Of a stretch of 64,000 nucleotides of DNA, positions 16,861-25,630 are shown piece by piece. The translations under genes were made by a program, and so were the position numbers. Numbering within the stretch: the stretch's first letter is position 1; each line of letters begins with the position of its first letter. This DNA is from Candidatus Aminicenantota bacterium (GTDB taxonomy: Bacteria; Acidobacteriota; Aminicenantia; Aminicenantales; Saccharicenantaceae), in assembly GCA_026393975.1 (NCBI GenBank), contig JAPKZD010000013.1, positions 1 to 64,000 of the forward strand. Reading direction: 5' to 3'. A model generated the notes under the pieces. It saw only the letters and a list, made by a program, of their open reading frames with translations, had not been told where the DNA came from and ran no database searches.

Positions 16861-18171
16861 TTACGGCCAGGACCATCCGGAGGGGAGCGATCCCCGAACC
16901 TTGGCGATCTCCTCCCCGGCTCTCTTCATGAGCGCCTCGACCTCGTCTCCGGGCGGGGTCGGCCACGGCGTGTCCCCGACCCTCTTCAAGACGGCGTTCG
17001 AGTCCGTTACGGGAGGCGGAAAGGGGCGGCGCCCCGCCGCCCAGGCCCCCCATGACTCCAGGGTTTCCTCGAGAGCGCGGAGCGTGAGCTCGGTCCGCTG
17101 GATGGTCTCTCCGACATCTTTGACGAAGCCCGCCGTGTCACCGGCGAGTTCCGTGATGAGGCCGTCGATGTCGGCGGGCGGGTCGGGTTTGACGTGATCC
17201 TTCCGGACGCTCGTGGTGAGGCCCTGCATGCGCTGGGTCGACTGCCAGATCTCGCGCATCCGCAGCCGGACGAGAGCCAGATGAGCCCCGATTTTGGCCT
17301 TGGCCCTTTCGAACCTCGCCTTGTCCGCCTCGTGAAAAAGCTTCGGCTTCTTCCGCAACGCTTCGAGCTCTTTGAGCAGGCCTTCGATCTGACGCCATCC
17401 GGCCGCGATGTCGCCGGCGGCCCACCGGCAGTAAGGCCGGTGGTAGCCGACCTCGGCCATGTAGGCCCGCAGTTCGTCCCATTGGACGGGCAGCCGGCCG
17501 ACTCTGAACTCGGCCTGGATCCGGGCCACGAGGACGTCGTCGTCCATCCCGGCGTGCATCCCCTCGTGCATCAACCCGCCGGCGAACATGTGGTAGTCTT
17601 CCTCGCGGAGCTCCCGGAGAAGCCGGAGGTAGAGACCATCGCCAAGCGCCCTCCGGAGGCTTGCCTTCGCCGCCTCGTCGCGGAAATACCTCTCGAGCTT
17701 CCCCATTTTTTCTTGGAAGGCGGCGGCCTCGCGTCCGTCGGCCGCGCCGGCCATCCGGCCGACCTCGCCGACGATCGAGCCATCCGTGAAGGTCTTCCGG
17801 TTTTCGACGCAGAGCGAAAGATAGGCCGACTCGTGAACCTCCATGAACAGCCGGCCGTCGGAACTAAAGCCGTGGGTCATGAAGAACGTGCCGGGCCGGA
17901 CGAAATAGGTCTGGTTGGGGAAATACTGCCGGGCCCGTTCCCAGGCGCCGCCGTAGCCCGCTCCGGTCCACTCCCGGGCCGGAAATCCGCCGCGCATGGA
18001 GTAGAGCGGCGAGTCGAGGACGGTCTGGATGATCTCCCGGCAGGGGTCGTCGGGCGGAAAATCTTTGAAGAGCGTCCGTTCGGGAGCCTGCCCCCAGAGA
18101 ACCGGGATCACCGCAAGAATCAATGCCGCGCCTCGGAGGCGGGCTCTCGCCGGGTGGGCGGAGGACGTCAT
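16861..18171 (-). CDS. Secreted protein with an HExxH motif, unknown family
   Basis: 436 residues from ATG 18171; a GTG at 18198 adds nine residues. An N-terminal signal peptide (about 10-30) is present. The body is charged and helical. GLMHEGMHAGMDDD, around residues 218-231, contains a perfect HEGMH (HExxH), the zinc-binding helix of metallopeptidases, followed by acidic residues that could supply a third ligand. I recognise no family. The motif may be chance, but it sits in the middle of a conserved-looking helix. The gene abuts the MerR promoter region, is separately transcribed, and has no informative partner. Confidence 0.7.
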   Translation of the reverse strand: MTSSAHPARARLRGAALILAVIPVLWGQAPERTLFKDFPPDDPCREIIQTVLDSPLYSMRGGFPAREWTGAGYGGAWERARQYFPNQTYFVRPGTFFMTHGFSSDGRLFMEVHESAYLSLCVENRKTFTDGSIVGEVGRMAGAADGREAAAFQEKMGKLERYFRDEAAKASLRRALGDGLYLRLLRELREEDYHMFAGGLMHEGMHAGMDDDVLVARIQAEFRVGRLPVQWDELRAYMAEVGYHRPYCRWAAGDIAAGWRQIEGLLKELEALRKKPKLFHEADKARFERAKAKIGAHLALVRLRMREIWQSTQRMQGLTTSVRKDHVKPDPPADIDGLITELAGDTAGFVKDVGETIQRTELTLRALEETLESWGAWAAGRRPFPPPVTDSNAVLKRVGDTPWPTPPGDEVEALMKRAGEEIAKVRGSLPSGWSWP

Positions 18172-18263
18172 CGGGCTCGTATCGGAGATTTCATGCACCG
18201 GAGAACACCCCTGGGCGGGGTTTCCGGGAGAAATGAGATGTTCTCGTCCGTTCGAGAACGGTC

Positions 18264-18491
18264 TCAGGACGTTTCCCGGGCGGGATCGTCCGGACTGGGC
18301 GGCGCCGCCGGGGCCTCGTCCGGCGTCAGTTCCTGGGATTCCGCATCGGGCGCGTTCAATTTTCCCAGGCGTCTCAACCGCTTTTCTTCCTGTTTTTTGA
18401 GGCGCCTCAACTCTTTGCCTCTTTTTTCGCTCTTAAATGCTCTGTTTCCTCTGGCCACCAGGCCTCCTTGTTCTTGGATTTCCCTTATCAT
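18264..18491 (-). CDS. Small basic/acidic hypothetical protein
   Basis: 75 residues from ATG 18491; a TTG at 18515 is possible. The first half is very basic and helical (GNRAFKSEKRGKELRRLKKQ), the second half is acidic and proline-rich (APAAPPSPDDPARE). The basic segment resembles short proteins seen in many Proteobacteria and Acidobacteria, of unknown function. No Shine-Dalgarno is obvious. Confidence 0.5.
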   Translation of the reverse strand: MIREIQEQGGLVARGNRAFKSEKRGKELRRLKKQEEKRLRRLGKLNAPDAESQELTPDEAPAAPPSPDDPARETS

Positions 18492-18570
18492 ACAGAGAAA
18501 GTCCCGCCCGTTCAAGTGTCCCGGACAGTTGCCCGCGGATTCCCGCTTCCGCCGGACGACTCCGCTCTGT

Positions 18571-18576
18571 TATAAT
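18571..18576 (+). promoter_or_regulatory. -10 element (TATAAT) abutting the lipase gene
   Basis: A perfect TATAAT with only 6 bp to ATG 18583, which predicts transcription starting at or near the A of the start codon. No Shine-Dalgarno and no clear -35. Confidence 0.45.
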
Positions 18577-18582
18577 CCGGCC

Positions 18583-19407
18583 ATGCCTGAACTTCAAGGA
18601 ACGAACATTCTCTTTCGCCGGTGGCCCGCCTCTCCCGAGCCCGCCTCCCCCAAGGCCGTTTTTCTCCTCGTCCATGGCCTCGGCGCCTATTCGGCCCGTT
18701 GGGGCTTTCTGGCCGGTCACCTCGCCGAACACGGCTTCGCCTCTTACGCCGTCGAGCTCCGCGGCTTCGGCCGGACGCCCGAACGGCCCCGGGGCCACAT
18801 CGGCTCCTTCCGGGTCTGGGACCGGGACATCCTGGAATTGGGCGATATCGCCCGTCGGGAAAACCCCGGAAAGAAAATCTTCCTGCTCGGCGAGAGCCTG
18901 GGCGGCCTTCTCGCCTTCAATTTGGCCTGCCGGAACGCCGACAAGTTCGCCGGACAGGTCCTGATCGCTCCGGCCTTTAAGAACAGGATGAAATTCCCGC
19001 TGAGCGCCTACTTGAAACTCGTCTCGTTACTATTGTTCAACCCGACCCTGATGGTCGACGTGCCCTTCACCTCGGAGATGGTCACCCGCGACCCGGAGTA
19101 TCTCCAAGTCATGAACGCGAGTCCGGACGAGCTGCGTGTGGCCAGCCTGAAGTGCCTGTTCAATTTCTTGCCGGAGCAGGCCGGGTCGCGGAGGCTCGCC
19201 AAAAAACTCGCCGTCCCCACGCTCTTCCTCATCCCGGGCGCCGACCTTCTCGTCGACGAACGGGCCGGGCGGAAGATGTTCCAGAAGCTCCCGCTCGCCG
19301 ACAAGACCCTCCTTGAGTACCCGGACATGCTCCACGCGCTGTCGATCGACCTCGGCCGGGAGAAGGTTTTCAAGGACATTCTCGACTGGGTCGCCCCGAG
19401 GGCTTGA
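18583..19407 (+). CDS. Alpha/beta hydrolase, monoacylglycerol lipase-like
   Basis: 274 residues. The fold markers are HGLGAYSARW (oxyanion region), the nucleophile elbow GESLGG (Ser near 107), an acid residue in PGADLLVDE (about 225-233) and a catalytic His in DMLHALS (about 247-253). The pattern HGLGAYSxRW...AELRGxGRT is that of monoglyceride lipase/lysophospholipase. Its stop is one base before the glycerol kinase start, so the pair would release glycerol from lipids and phosphorylate it. There is no signal peptide; it acts in the cytoplasm or at the membrane. Confidence 0.85.
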   Translation: MPELQGTNILFRRWPASPEPASPKAVFLLVHGLGAYSARWGFLAGHLAEHGFASYAVELRGFGRTPERPRGHIGSFRVWDRDILELGDIARRENPGKKIFLLGESLGGLLAFNLACRNADKFAGQVLIAPAFKNRMKFPLSAYLKLVSLLLFNPTLMVDVPFTSEMVTRDPEYLQVMNASPDELRVASLKCLFNFLPEQAGSRRLAKKLAVPTLFLIPGADLLVDERAGRKMFQKLPLADKTLLEYPDMLHALSIDLGREKVFKDILDWVAPRA

Positions 19408-19408
19408 C

Positions 19409-20887
19409 GTGGACCACGTTCTCGCCATCGACCAGGGCACGACCGGGAACCGGGCCATCGTCTTCGACCGGCGTGGCCGGGCCGTCGCCGCGGCTTACGA
19501 GGAGTTCCCGCAATATTTCCCCCGCCCCGGATGGGTCGAGCACGATCCCGAGGAGATCTGGCGGAGCGTTTACCGGACCATCCAGAAGACCCTCGCCGCT
19601 GTCCCCGTCCGGACGATCGCCGCCGTCGGCATCACCAACCAGCGCGAGACGACGATCGTCTGGGACCGGAAAACGGGCCGGCCCGTCGGGAACGCGATCG
19701 TCTGGCAGTGCCGCCGCACGGCCGGCCGCTGCCGCGAACTCAACGCGCGGAAGGGTCTTGTCCGCCTCGTCCGGAATAAAACGGGCCTGCCGATCGACGC
19801 CTACTTTTCGGCCACCAAGGCGGAGTGGATCCTCGGCCGGGGCGGCCTGCGTGAGCGGGCTGAGCGCGGCGGCCTCGCCTTCGGCACGACGGACGCCTGG
19901 ATCCTCTGGAAGCTCACCGGAGGCGCGAGCCACGCCACCGATTTCACCAACGCCTCCCGGACCATGCTCTTCAATATCCGCTGGCTCGAATGGGACGACG
20001 ACCTCTTGCGCCTTTTCGGCGTCCCCGCCGGTATCCTGCCTCGCGTCCTGCCGTCCTCGGGCGAATTCGGCCGGACGGTTCGCCTGGGCCGGCTCCCCGC
20101 CGGGATCCCGATCATGGGCGTCGCTGGGGACCAGCAGGCCGCTCTTTTCGGCCAGGCCGGATTCAGGCCCGGATCGATCAAAAACACCTACGGCACGGGC
20201 GCCTTCATCCTTCTCAATACCGGCCGAAAGCCCGTCGAATCGAAACATGGCCTGATCACGACGGTCGCCTGCGGCTCGGACGGAAAAACCGCCTACGCCC
20301 TCGAAGGGTCCGTGTTCGTCGCCGGAGCGGCCCTCCAGTGGCTGCGCGACGAGCTCGGTCTCATCGGCTCCGCCGCCGAATCGGAAGCCGCTGCCGGGGC
20401 GGTCGAGGACAACGCCGGGGTCTATTTCGTCCCGGCCTTCGTCGGGCTCGGAGCCCCCTACTGGGACGCCGAGGCGCGGGGCACGATCGTCGGACTGACC
20501 CGCGGCGCCAACCGGAACCACCTCGTCCGGGCCGCCGTCGAAGCGATGGCTTACTCGACCCGCGACGTCATCGAGACGATGAGGCAGGATTCGGGGCTGA
20601 AGATCCGCGAGCTCCGGGTCGACGGCGGCGCTTCGGTCAACGATTTTCTCTGCCGTTTCCAGGCCGATATCCTCGGCATCCCGGTTGTCCGCCCGAAGAC
20701 CGTGGAGACGACATCGCTCGGGGCCGCCTATCTCGCGGGCCTGGGCGCCGGCCTGTGGGCGACGACGGCCGATATCGAGCGCCTTTCGGTCGACGAGCGG
20801 AAGTTCACGCCGGCGATGAGAAAGCCGGTCGCCGACAGGCTTTACGCCGGCTGGCGGGCCGCTGTCCGCAAAGCCCGGGCCGTCTGA
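19409..20887 (+). CDS. glpK: Glycerol kinase
   Basis: 492 residues from GTG 19409. FGGY kinase: AIDQGTTGNRAIVF (phosphate 1), ITNQRETTIVWD, the GTTDAWILWKLTGG and FTNASRTMLFNI substrate region, VAGDQQAALFGQ, GTGAF, and a C-terminal ATP-binding region RVDGGASVNDFLCRFQAD. Converts glycerol and ATP to sn-glycerol 3-phosphate. It follows the lipase gene by one base, implying translational coupling. No GlpF or GlpD gene is adjacent. Confidence 0.96.
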   Translation: MDHVLAIDQGTTGNRAIVFDRRGRAVAAAYEEFPQYFPRPGWVEHDPEEIWRSVYRTIQKTLAAVPVRTIAAVGITNQRETTIVWDRKTGRPVGNAIVWQCRRTAGRCRELNARKGLVRLVRNKTGLPIDAYFSATKAEWILGRGGLRERAERGGLAFGTTDAWILWKLTGGASHATDFTNASRTMLFNIRWLEWDDDLLRLFGVPAGILPRVLPSSGEFGRTVRLGRLPAGIPIMGVAGDQQAALFGQAGFRPGSIKNTYGTGAFILLNTGRKPVESKHGLITTVACGSDGKTAYALEGSVFVAGAALQWLRDELGLIGSAAESEAAAGAVEDNAGVYFVPAFVGLGAPYWDAEARGTIVGLTRGANRNHLVRAAVEAMAYSTRDVIETMRQDSGLKIRELRVDGGASVNDFLCRFQADILGIPVVRPKTVETTSLGAAYLAGLGAGLWATTADIERLSVDERKFTPAMRKPVADRLYAGWRAAVRKARAV

Positions 20888-20988
20888 AACGCTGTCGGCC
20901 GGAGGGAATTTATTTCGAAACGGGGTGAAACATCCGGGTTGCCGCGACGTATTACAGGTCGTAGAGATCATGCGCAAAGGAGTCACGG

Positions 20989-21909
20989 ATGTTCAAGAAA
21001 ACCCTTCTGTTGATTGCGGCCCTGGCCCTGGCGGCCCTCATCCTCATCGTCCCTGCCTGGCCCGGGACCGTGCCCACGTCCATCGTCCCCGAGGGCGCCC
21101 GCTGGGTGGCCCATCTGGACATGGAAAAATTCGTCGCCACCAAGCTTTACGAATACCTGGAAAAGGACGGTCGGCTTCAGATCAAGAACCGGGACATCGG
21201 CCGATGGCTGAAGATCGACCTGTTCAAGGACATCACCGGCCTGACGGTTTTCGGGCTTGAGTCCGGCGACAAGCAGGCCGTCTTCGCCGTCACGGGAAAG
21301 TTCGACAAAGCGGGCCTCCTGGCCCTGCTCGCCCTCGACAAGGACTATCAGGCAATTCCCTACGGTTCCTATACGCTATACTTGACGGGCAGCGACGAGT
21401 TCGGCGCCTTCGTCAACGACGGCTTGATCGTCTTCTCCGAGAACCGGGAAGCCGTCGAGAAGGTCCTGGACACGGCGGCGGGGAAAACGAAAAGCTTCGC
21501 CTCTTCCAAGCTGAACGCCGCCTTCAAGGACGTCTCCTCGGGCACCTTCCTCAGCGGGGTCGTCGAGGACCTGGCCGGGCTGGGCAAGGAGATCAACCAG
21601 TCCAAGTTCGTCGAGAAGGCCAGCATGATGTTCTTCCTCGCCCAGGAAAAACAGGACAACCTCCAGGTCCGGGTCCAGGTCACGGCGGATTCCCCGGAGA
21701 GCGCCAAGAACATGGCCGATGTCGCCCAGGGACTCATCGCCATGGTCCGGCTCGGACAGGGGGAAGGCCCAGGGGGCATCCCGGCTTCCCTTGTCGAGGG
21801 TCTCCAGGTTAAACTGGAGGGGAAGACCGTCCGCCTGGAACTCGACATGCCATCGCGGGAGGTCGCGAACCTGGCTCCGCGCGGACGAGGACTGGACTTG
21901 TTCGACTGA
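20989..21909 (+). CDS. Secreted hypothetical protein
   Basis: 306 residues with a signal peptide (MFKKTLLLIAALALAALILI, then about 8 more residues). The mature part alternates strands and helices (VPEGARWVAHLDMEKFVATK, FGAFVNDGLIVFSENREAV) in the manner of DUF3352-type or other periplasmic proteins of unknown function. AAAGGAG lies 7 bases before the ATG. It precedes the ECF sigma gene by 84 bp and may be part of that regulon. No catalytic motif is seen. Confidence 0.75.
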   Translation: MFKKTLLLIAALALAALILIVPAWPGTVPTSIVPEGARWVAHLDMEKFVATKLYEYLEKDGRLQIKNRDIGRWLKIDLFKDITGLTVFGLESGDKQAVFAVTGKFDKAGLLALLALDKDYQAIPYGSYTLYLTGSDEFGAFVNDGLIVFSENREAVEKVLDTAAGKTKSFASSKLNAAFKDVSSGTFLSGVVEDLAGLGKEINQSKFVEKASMMFFLAQEKQDNLQVRVQVTADSPESAKNMADVAQGLIAMVRLGQGEGPGGIPASLVEGLQVKLEGKTVRLELDMPSREVANLAPRGRGLDLFD

Positions 21910-21925
21910 GTTCCAGACCGGGCAC

Positions 21926-21962
21926 CCCTGCTCTCAGGTCACCGGGACACCTGAGAGCAGGG
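21926..21962 (+). repeat. 14-bp perfect inverted repeat (hairpin)
   Basis: CCCTGCTCTCAGGT (21926-21939), a 9-base loop, and its exact complement (21949-21962). It starts 17 bases after the preceding stop codon and ends 31 bases before the sigma factor ATG. No T-run follows, so it is not a standard intrinsic terminator. Confidence 0.8.
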
Positions 21963-21992
21963 ACTCCGGAGGAACGGGTTTTTGGGGAGAAC

Positions 21993-22604
21993 ATGATCGA
22001 CCCCGGCCCGATCGAAAAGATGACCGACGAGGAGCTGGCCCGCGAGGCGCGGGCCGGCTCGCGCCGGTCTTTCGAGGAGCTGGCGCTCCGCTACAAGCGC
22101 CGGCTCTTCGTCTATTTTCGGCCGCGCCTGGGGAGCGACCAGGATGCCGAAGACCTGGTCCAAGAGACGTTCCTCAAGCTCTACAGGAACATCCACAATT
22201 ATGACCCGGCTTTCCGGTTTTCCACCTGGCTTTATACGTCGGCCAACCGGCTGGCCATCAGCTCCTACCGCAGAAAAAAAATCGCGGTGGGGAGGCTCGG
22301 CCCCGAAGTCGCGGATGCTTCAGCGGATCCCGCTGTCCGGGCGGCCGCCGGGGAGACGCGGTCAACGGGCCTCTGGGACGCGGCCCGGACGCTAGGCCGG
22401 AACCAGTATCGCGTCCTCTGGCTGCGTTATGGCGAGGACCTGACCATCGAAGAGATCGCCGCGTCCATCGGCAAGAGCCGGCTGGCCGTGCGCCTTCTCC
22501 TTCACCGCGCCCGGACGAACCTGATGAAGCGGGCAGGGCCTGCGCCGGGACGGGCGGCGGCAACGACGAAGGCCGCGGCTGTCAGGGAAACGCTGCTCGG
22601 ATGA
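21993..22604 (+). CDS. ECF-type RNA polymerase sigma factor
   Basis: 203 residues. Region 2 (about 25-95: EELALRYKRRLFVYFRPRLG, DAEDLVQETFLKLYRN, FRFSTWLYTSANRLAIS) and region 4 (about 135-180: QYRVLWLRYGEDLTIEEIAA, SRLAVRLLLHRARTNLMKR) are both intact. No additional signalling domain is present. It overlaps the putative anti-sigma gene by 4 bp (ATGA), the usual layout of a sigma/anti-sigma pair. Confidence 0.93.
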   Translation: MIDPGPIEKMTDEELAREARAGSRRSFEELALRYKRRLFVYFRPRLGSDQDAEDLVQETFLKLYRNIHNYDPAFRFSTWLYTSANRLAISSYRRKKIAVGRLGPEVADASADPAVRAAAGETRSTGLWDAARTLGRNQYRVLWLRYGEDLTIEEIAASIGKSRLAVRLLLHRARTNLMKRAGPAPGRAAATTKAAAVRETLLG

Positions 22605-23188
22605 GGCGAAGGAGAAAGACGATGTTCTGCAATCTAACCCGCTGGCTGATATCGAGGGCGGAAGACCGGGGGAAGAAAATGCCGCGCTTCGCCGAACGCC
22701 ACGCGGCGCAGTGTGGAGCGTGCCGGGAATACGCCCGGTTCACCACGTCTCTTTCCGCCCGCCTCTCCACGGAGACTCCCGAGTTCCTCGCCAAGGCCCC
22801 GGACTCTCCTTGGGACCCGGCCGCTTGGGCGGCCGAAGGGGCCGGACGCGGGACACGCGCTCCTTTACGTCGCCGGTTCGTCCTCCATCCTTATCCCGCG
22901 GCCGCTGCGGTCCTGGTGGTCGCGGCCTCCGCGCTGGTTTTCTTCCTGGTCGTCCGGCCCGGGCCCGGGCCCGGGCTGACTTCCGCTGAGAAACAGGAAG
23001 TTATCGCCAGCCTAAAGTCCGTCACCGCCGTTCCGGCCGAGTTCCGGGGGGCCATCGCGGAGGCGGAATCGTCACTGGCCAAAGAACGGCTCATCCTGGA
23101 AAACTCCGTCCTCTCGGCGGTCGAGTATTTCCAGACCCGCCTCAACATCAGGATCGAGAGAACAAAAGAAGCGCCGAAATCGCTCTAG
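22601..23188 (+). CDS. Putative membrane anti-sigma factor
   Basis: 195 residues. The cytoplasmic N-terminus has HAAQCGACREYARF, the HxxxCxxC motif of zinc-binding anti-sigma domains (zf-HC2). One membrane helix (about 100-121) is followed by a periplasmic segment. Translation starts inside the sigma gene stop codon; an ATG at 22622 is the alternative. The signal sensed is unknown. A GGGCCC-rich stretch at about 22958-22976 encodes a Pro-Gly linker after the helix. Confidence 0.8.
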   Translation: MRRRRKTMFCNLTRWLISRAEDRGKKMPRFAERHAAQCGACREYARFTTSLSARLSTETPEFLAKAPDSPWDPAAWAAEGAGRGTRAPLRRRFVLHPYPAAAAVLVVAASALVFFLVVRPGPGPGLTSAEKQEVIASLKSVTAVPAEFRGAIAEAESSLAKERLILENSVLSAVEYFQTRLNIRIERTKEAPKSL

Positions 23189-23257
23189 GCGGTATAAAGC
23201 CGGCCGCGGAGGCGGTGTCAAGCGGGAGGGGGCGGACTCGCAGGCGCCGGTCGGCCC

Positions 23258-23425
23258 TTATTTAATTAGGTGGAACGACGTCTGCCGGCCGGCCAGAAAG
23301 AACGCCCGCTCGCGTATCGACAGGACCGACGGTGTGCCGCGGTGCTGCGCCCAGGCCGGGATCTCGAGCCCCGCCAGAACGATGATCCCGAGAATGATGA
23401 CTGCCATCGCCGCTTTCTTGAACAT
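23258..23425 (-). CDS. Small secreted peptide, 55 residues
   Basis: ATG 23425 to TAA 23258, with a clear Shine-Dalgarno (GGAGGGTG) about 4 bases upstream. The first 26 residues form a good signal peptide ending PAWAQ. The mature part would be about 28 residues (HRGTPSVLSIRERAFFLAGR and a short tail). It lies between the anti-sigma gene and the M14 genes on the opposite strand. No family is recognised. The Shine-Dalgarno and signal sequence support a real gene. Confidence 0.6.
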   Translation of the reverse strand: MFKKAAMAVIILGIIVLAGLEIPAWAQHRGTPSVLSIRERAFFLAGRQTSFHLIK

Positions 23426-23602
23426 GCTCACCCTCCGTATTCTGGAACTACCGTTTTTCTATCACCCGGACAGCTCTTTGTTCAAGGTCGTGCTGGATGT
23501 TGACCGTGCCGGGCGAATTTGCGAGAATGACGGACTCCGGGCTTCTATCGGACCCGAGCCGAAGACAGCCCGGCAAAGTCCTCTCACCGGAGGTACCGTT
23601 AC

Positions 23603-25630
23603 GTGACCCTTCGCAGACCCGCAAGCTTCCTGATCCCCTTCATTTTATGTCTCGCGCTCGGCCCGCTGGCCGCGGCCGACCTGACCTTCGACCGCTACCA
23701 TAAGCCCGAGGAACTGGCCGCGGCGGTCCAAGACCTGGCCCGGGCCAACCCCGGCTTCGTCAAGGTCCACATCCTGGCCAAGAGCCCCGGCGGCCGCGAG
23801 CTCGTCCTCCTCGAAGTCGGCCCCGAGACCGCGAAAACCGCCAAAAGTCTTCCCGCCGTATTCATCGCGGCCAACATGGAAGGAACCGTGCCCATCTCCG
23901 GCGAGGCGGCTCTCTACCTGGCCAAACTCATCTGCGAGAAAGCCGACCTGCGTTCCGACCGGACCTGGTATATCCTGCCCTGCGGCAACCCGGACGCCGC
24001 CTCAGGCTATTTCGACAAGCCCCAGCGCCGCGACGCCCGCAACGCCGCCCCCCGCAACGACGACCAGGACGACCAGATCGACGAGGACGGGCCGGACGAT
24101 CTCGACGGCGACGGCCTCATCACCCAGATGAGGGTCAAGGATCCCGAGGGTGCCTGGATCGCCGTCCCCGGCGAGCCGCGCCTGATGAAGAAGGCCGACG
24201 GGTCCAAGGGTGAGAAGGGCGTCTGGAAGCTCTATCCCGAGGGCCTCGACAACGACGGCGACGGCCAGATCAACGAGGACGGGCCCGGCGGTGTCAACAT
24301 CGGCACCTCCTTCCCCCACCTCTTCAATTACCACGCCCCGAATTCCGGCCCCTGGCCGGGCAGCGAGGCGGAGACCTTCGCCCTGCTCAAGTTCTTCGAC
24401 GTCCACCGGGAGGTCGGCCTGACTTTCGTTTTCGGCGAAGCGAATTTTTGCCTGAACCCGCCCCGCAGCAGCCGGAAAGGGGACGCCGACCTCAACCAGA
24501 TCAAGGTTCCCGAGAACATGGCCGGGTTCATCAACGCCGACCCGAATAGGACCTACACCATCGCCGAGATCATGGATATGGTCCGGCCGCTCGTCCCGCC
24601 AGGCATGGAGGTGACCGAGGGATTGGTCGCCGGGTTCCTGGGTCTCGGGGCGGCGGTGAATCCCCTCGACGACGACCTTAAGTTCTACAAGGAGCTCTCC
24701 GATAAATACAAGGAGTTCCTGAAGGCGGGGAAACTCGACGGCAAGCGCCTCGACCCGGCGCCCGACAAGGACGGGTCGCTCGAGCTCTATGCCTACTACC
24801 ACCTCGGCCTGCCCTCCTTCGCCCTGGACTTCTGGACCCTGCCCGAGGTCAAGGAGGAGAAGGCGGCCGACGAGATCACGCCCGAGAAGCTCGAGAAGAT
24901 GACCAACGACGAGTTCATCGCCCTGGGCGAGGAGAAGATCGACGCCTTCCTCAAGGCCTCGGGCGCGCCCGAGCAGTTCAAAGCCAAGCAGGTCATCGAA
25001 GGGCTCAAGGGCGGCATGATGGACACCAAGAAAATGGCCGAGATGATGAAACAGATGCCCAAGAAGCCGAGCGAAGAAGGGGCCGACCCGAAGGAAAAGG
25101 CCCTCCTTGCTTGGAGCGATAAGGAGCTCGGTGGTAAGGGGTTCGTCGCCTGGAAGCCGTTCAAGCACTCGACCCTCGGCGACGTCGAGATTGGCGGCGC
25201 GGTGCCCTTCACCGACAACACGCCGCCGGCGAAAATGGTCGACGCGTTGCTCAAAGGGCAGGTACCCTGGGCGCTCGAGATCGCCAAAAAGATGGCCCGC
25301 ATCAAGATCGCCGATGTTGTGGTCCAGCGGCTGGGCGCCGGCGTCTACGAAGTCAAGGTCTGGATCGAAAACACGGGCGACCTGCCCTACCCGACGGCGA
25401 TGGGCCGTCGCGACGAGCGCATCCTGCCTGTCATTGTCACCCTCAGCGGTCAGGGCTTTGAGATCGTCCAGGGGAAAAAGAGGAGCCTCGTCCCGGCCGT
25501 TCCGGCCCGCGGCTCCCAGCTGGTGACCTGGATCGTCCGGGCCGCGAAACCCGTCAAGCTCGAGGTCAAGGCGGAGACGCAGGTCGCCTGGGGCGATTCC
25601 CGCACTGTCGACCTGGGAGGTGCAAAATGA
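23603..25630 (+). CDS. M14-family peptidase homologue lacking the zinc ligands
   Basis: 675 residues from GTG 23603 (GGAGGT 8 bases upstream), with a signal peptide (about 1-24). The fold is M14 zinc carboxypeptidase-like and aligns with the next gene. Two acidic Ca-binding-type inserts are present (DDQIDEDGPDDLDGDG near 152-168; DNDGDGQINEDG near 216-227). Where the next gene has NMHGNE, this one has NMEGTV (residues 91-96). The third zinc ligand SFHNNG is replaced by VFGEAN, and the catalytic Glu region by LDF. It is likely a non-catalytic binding or chaperone-like paralogue. The next gene overlaps its stop codon by 4 bp. Confidence 0.85.
   Translation: MTLRRPASFLIPFILCLALGPLAAADLTFDRYHKPEELAAAVQDLARANPGFVKVHILAKSPGGRELVLLEVGPETAKTAKSLPAVFIAANMEGTVPISGEAALYLAKLICEKADLRSDRTWYILPCGNPDAASGYFDKPQRRDARNAAPRNDDQDDQIDEDGPDDLDGDGLITQMRVKDPEGAWIAVPGEPRLMKKADGSKGEKGVWKLYPEGLDNDGDGQINEDGPGGVNIGTSFPHLFNYHAPNSGPWPGSEAETFALLKFFDVHREVGLTFVFGEANFCLNPPRSSRKGDADLNQIKVPENMAGFINADPNRTYTIAEIMDMVRPLVPPGMEVTEGLVAGFLGLGAAVNPLDDDLKFYKELSDKYKEFLKAGKLDGKRLDPAPDKDGSLELYAYYHLGLPSFALDFWTLPEVKEEKAADEITPEKLEKMTNDEFIALGEEKIDAFLKASGAPEQFKAKQVIEGLKGGMMDTKKMAEMMKQMPKKPSEEGADPKEKALLAWSDKELGGKGFVAWKPFKHSTLGDVEIGGAVPFTDNTPPAKMVDALLKGQVPWALEIAKKMARIKIADVVVQRLGAGVYEVKVWIENTGDLPYPTAMGRRDERILPVIVTLSGQGFEIVQGKKRSLVPAVPARGSQLVTWIVRAAKPVKLEVKAETQVAWGDSRTVDLGGAK

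Noticed and set aside
22955-22976. GGGCCC tandem repeat as a regulatory element
   Set aside because: It lies inside the anti-sigma coding region and encodes a Pro-Gly linker.
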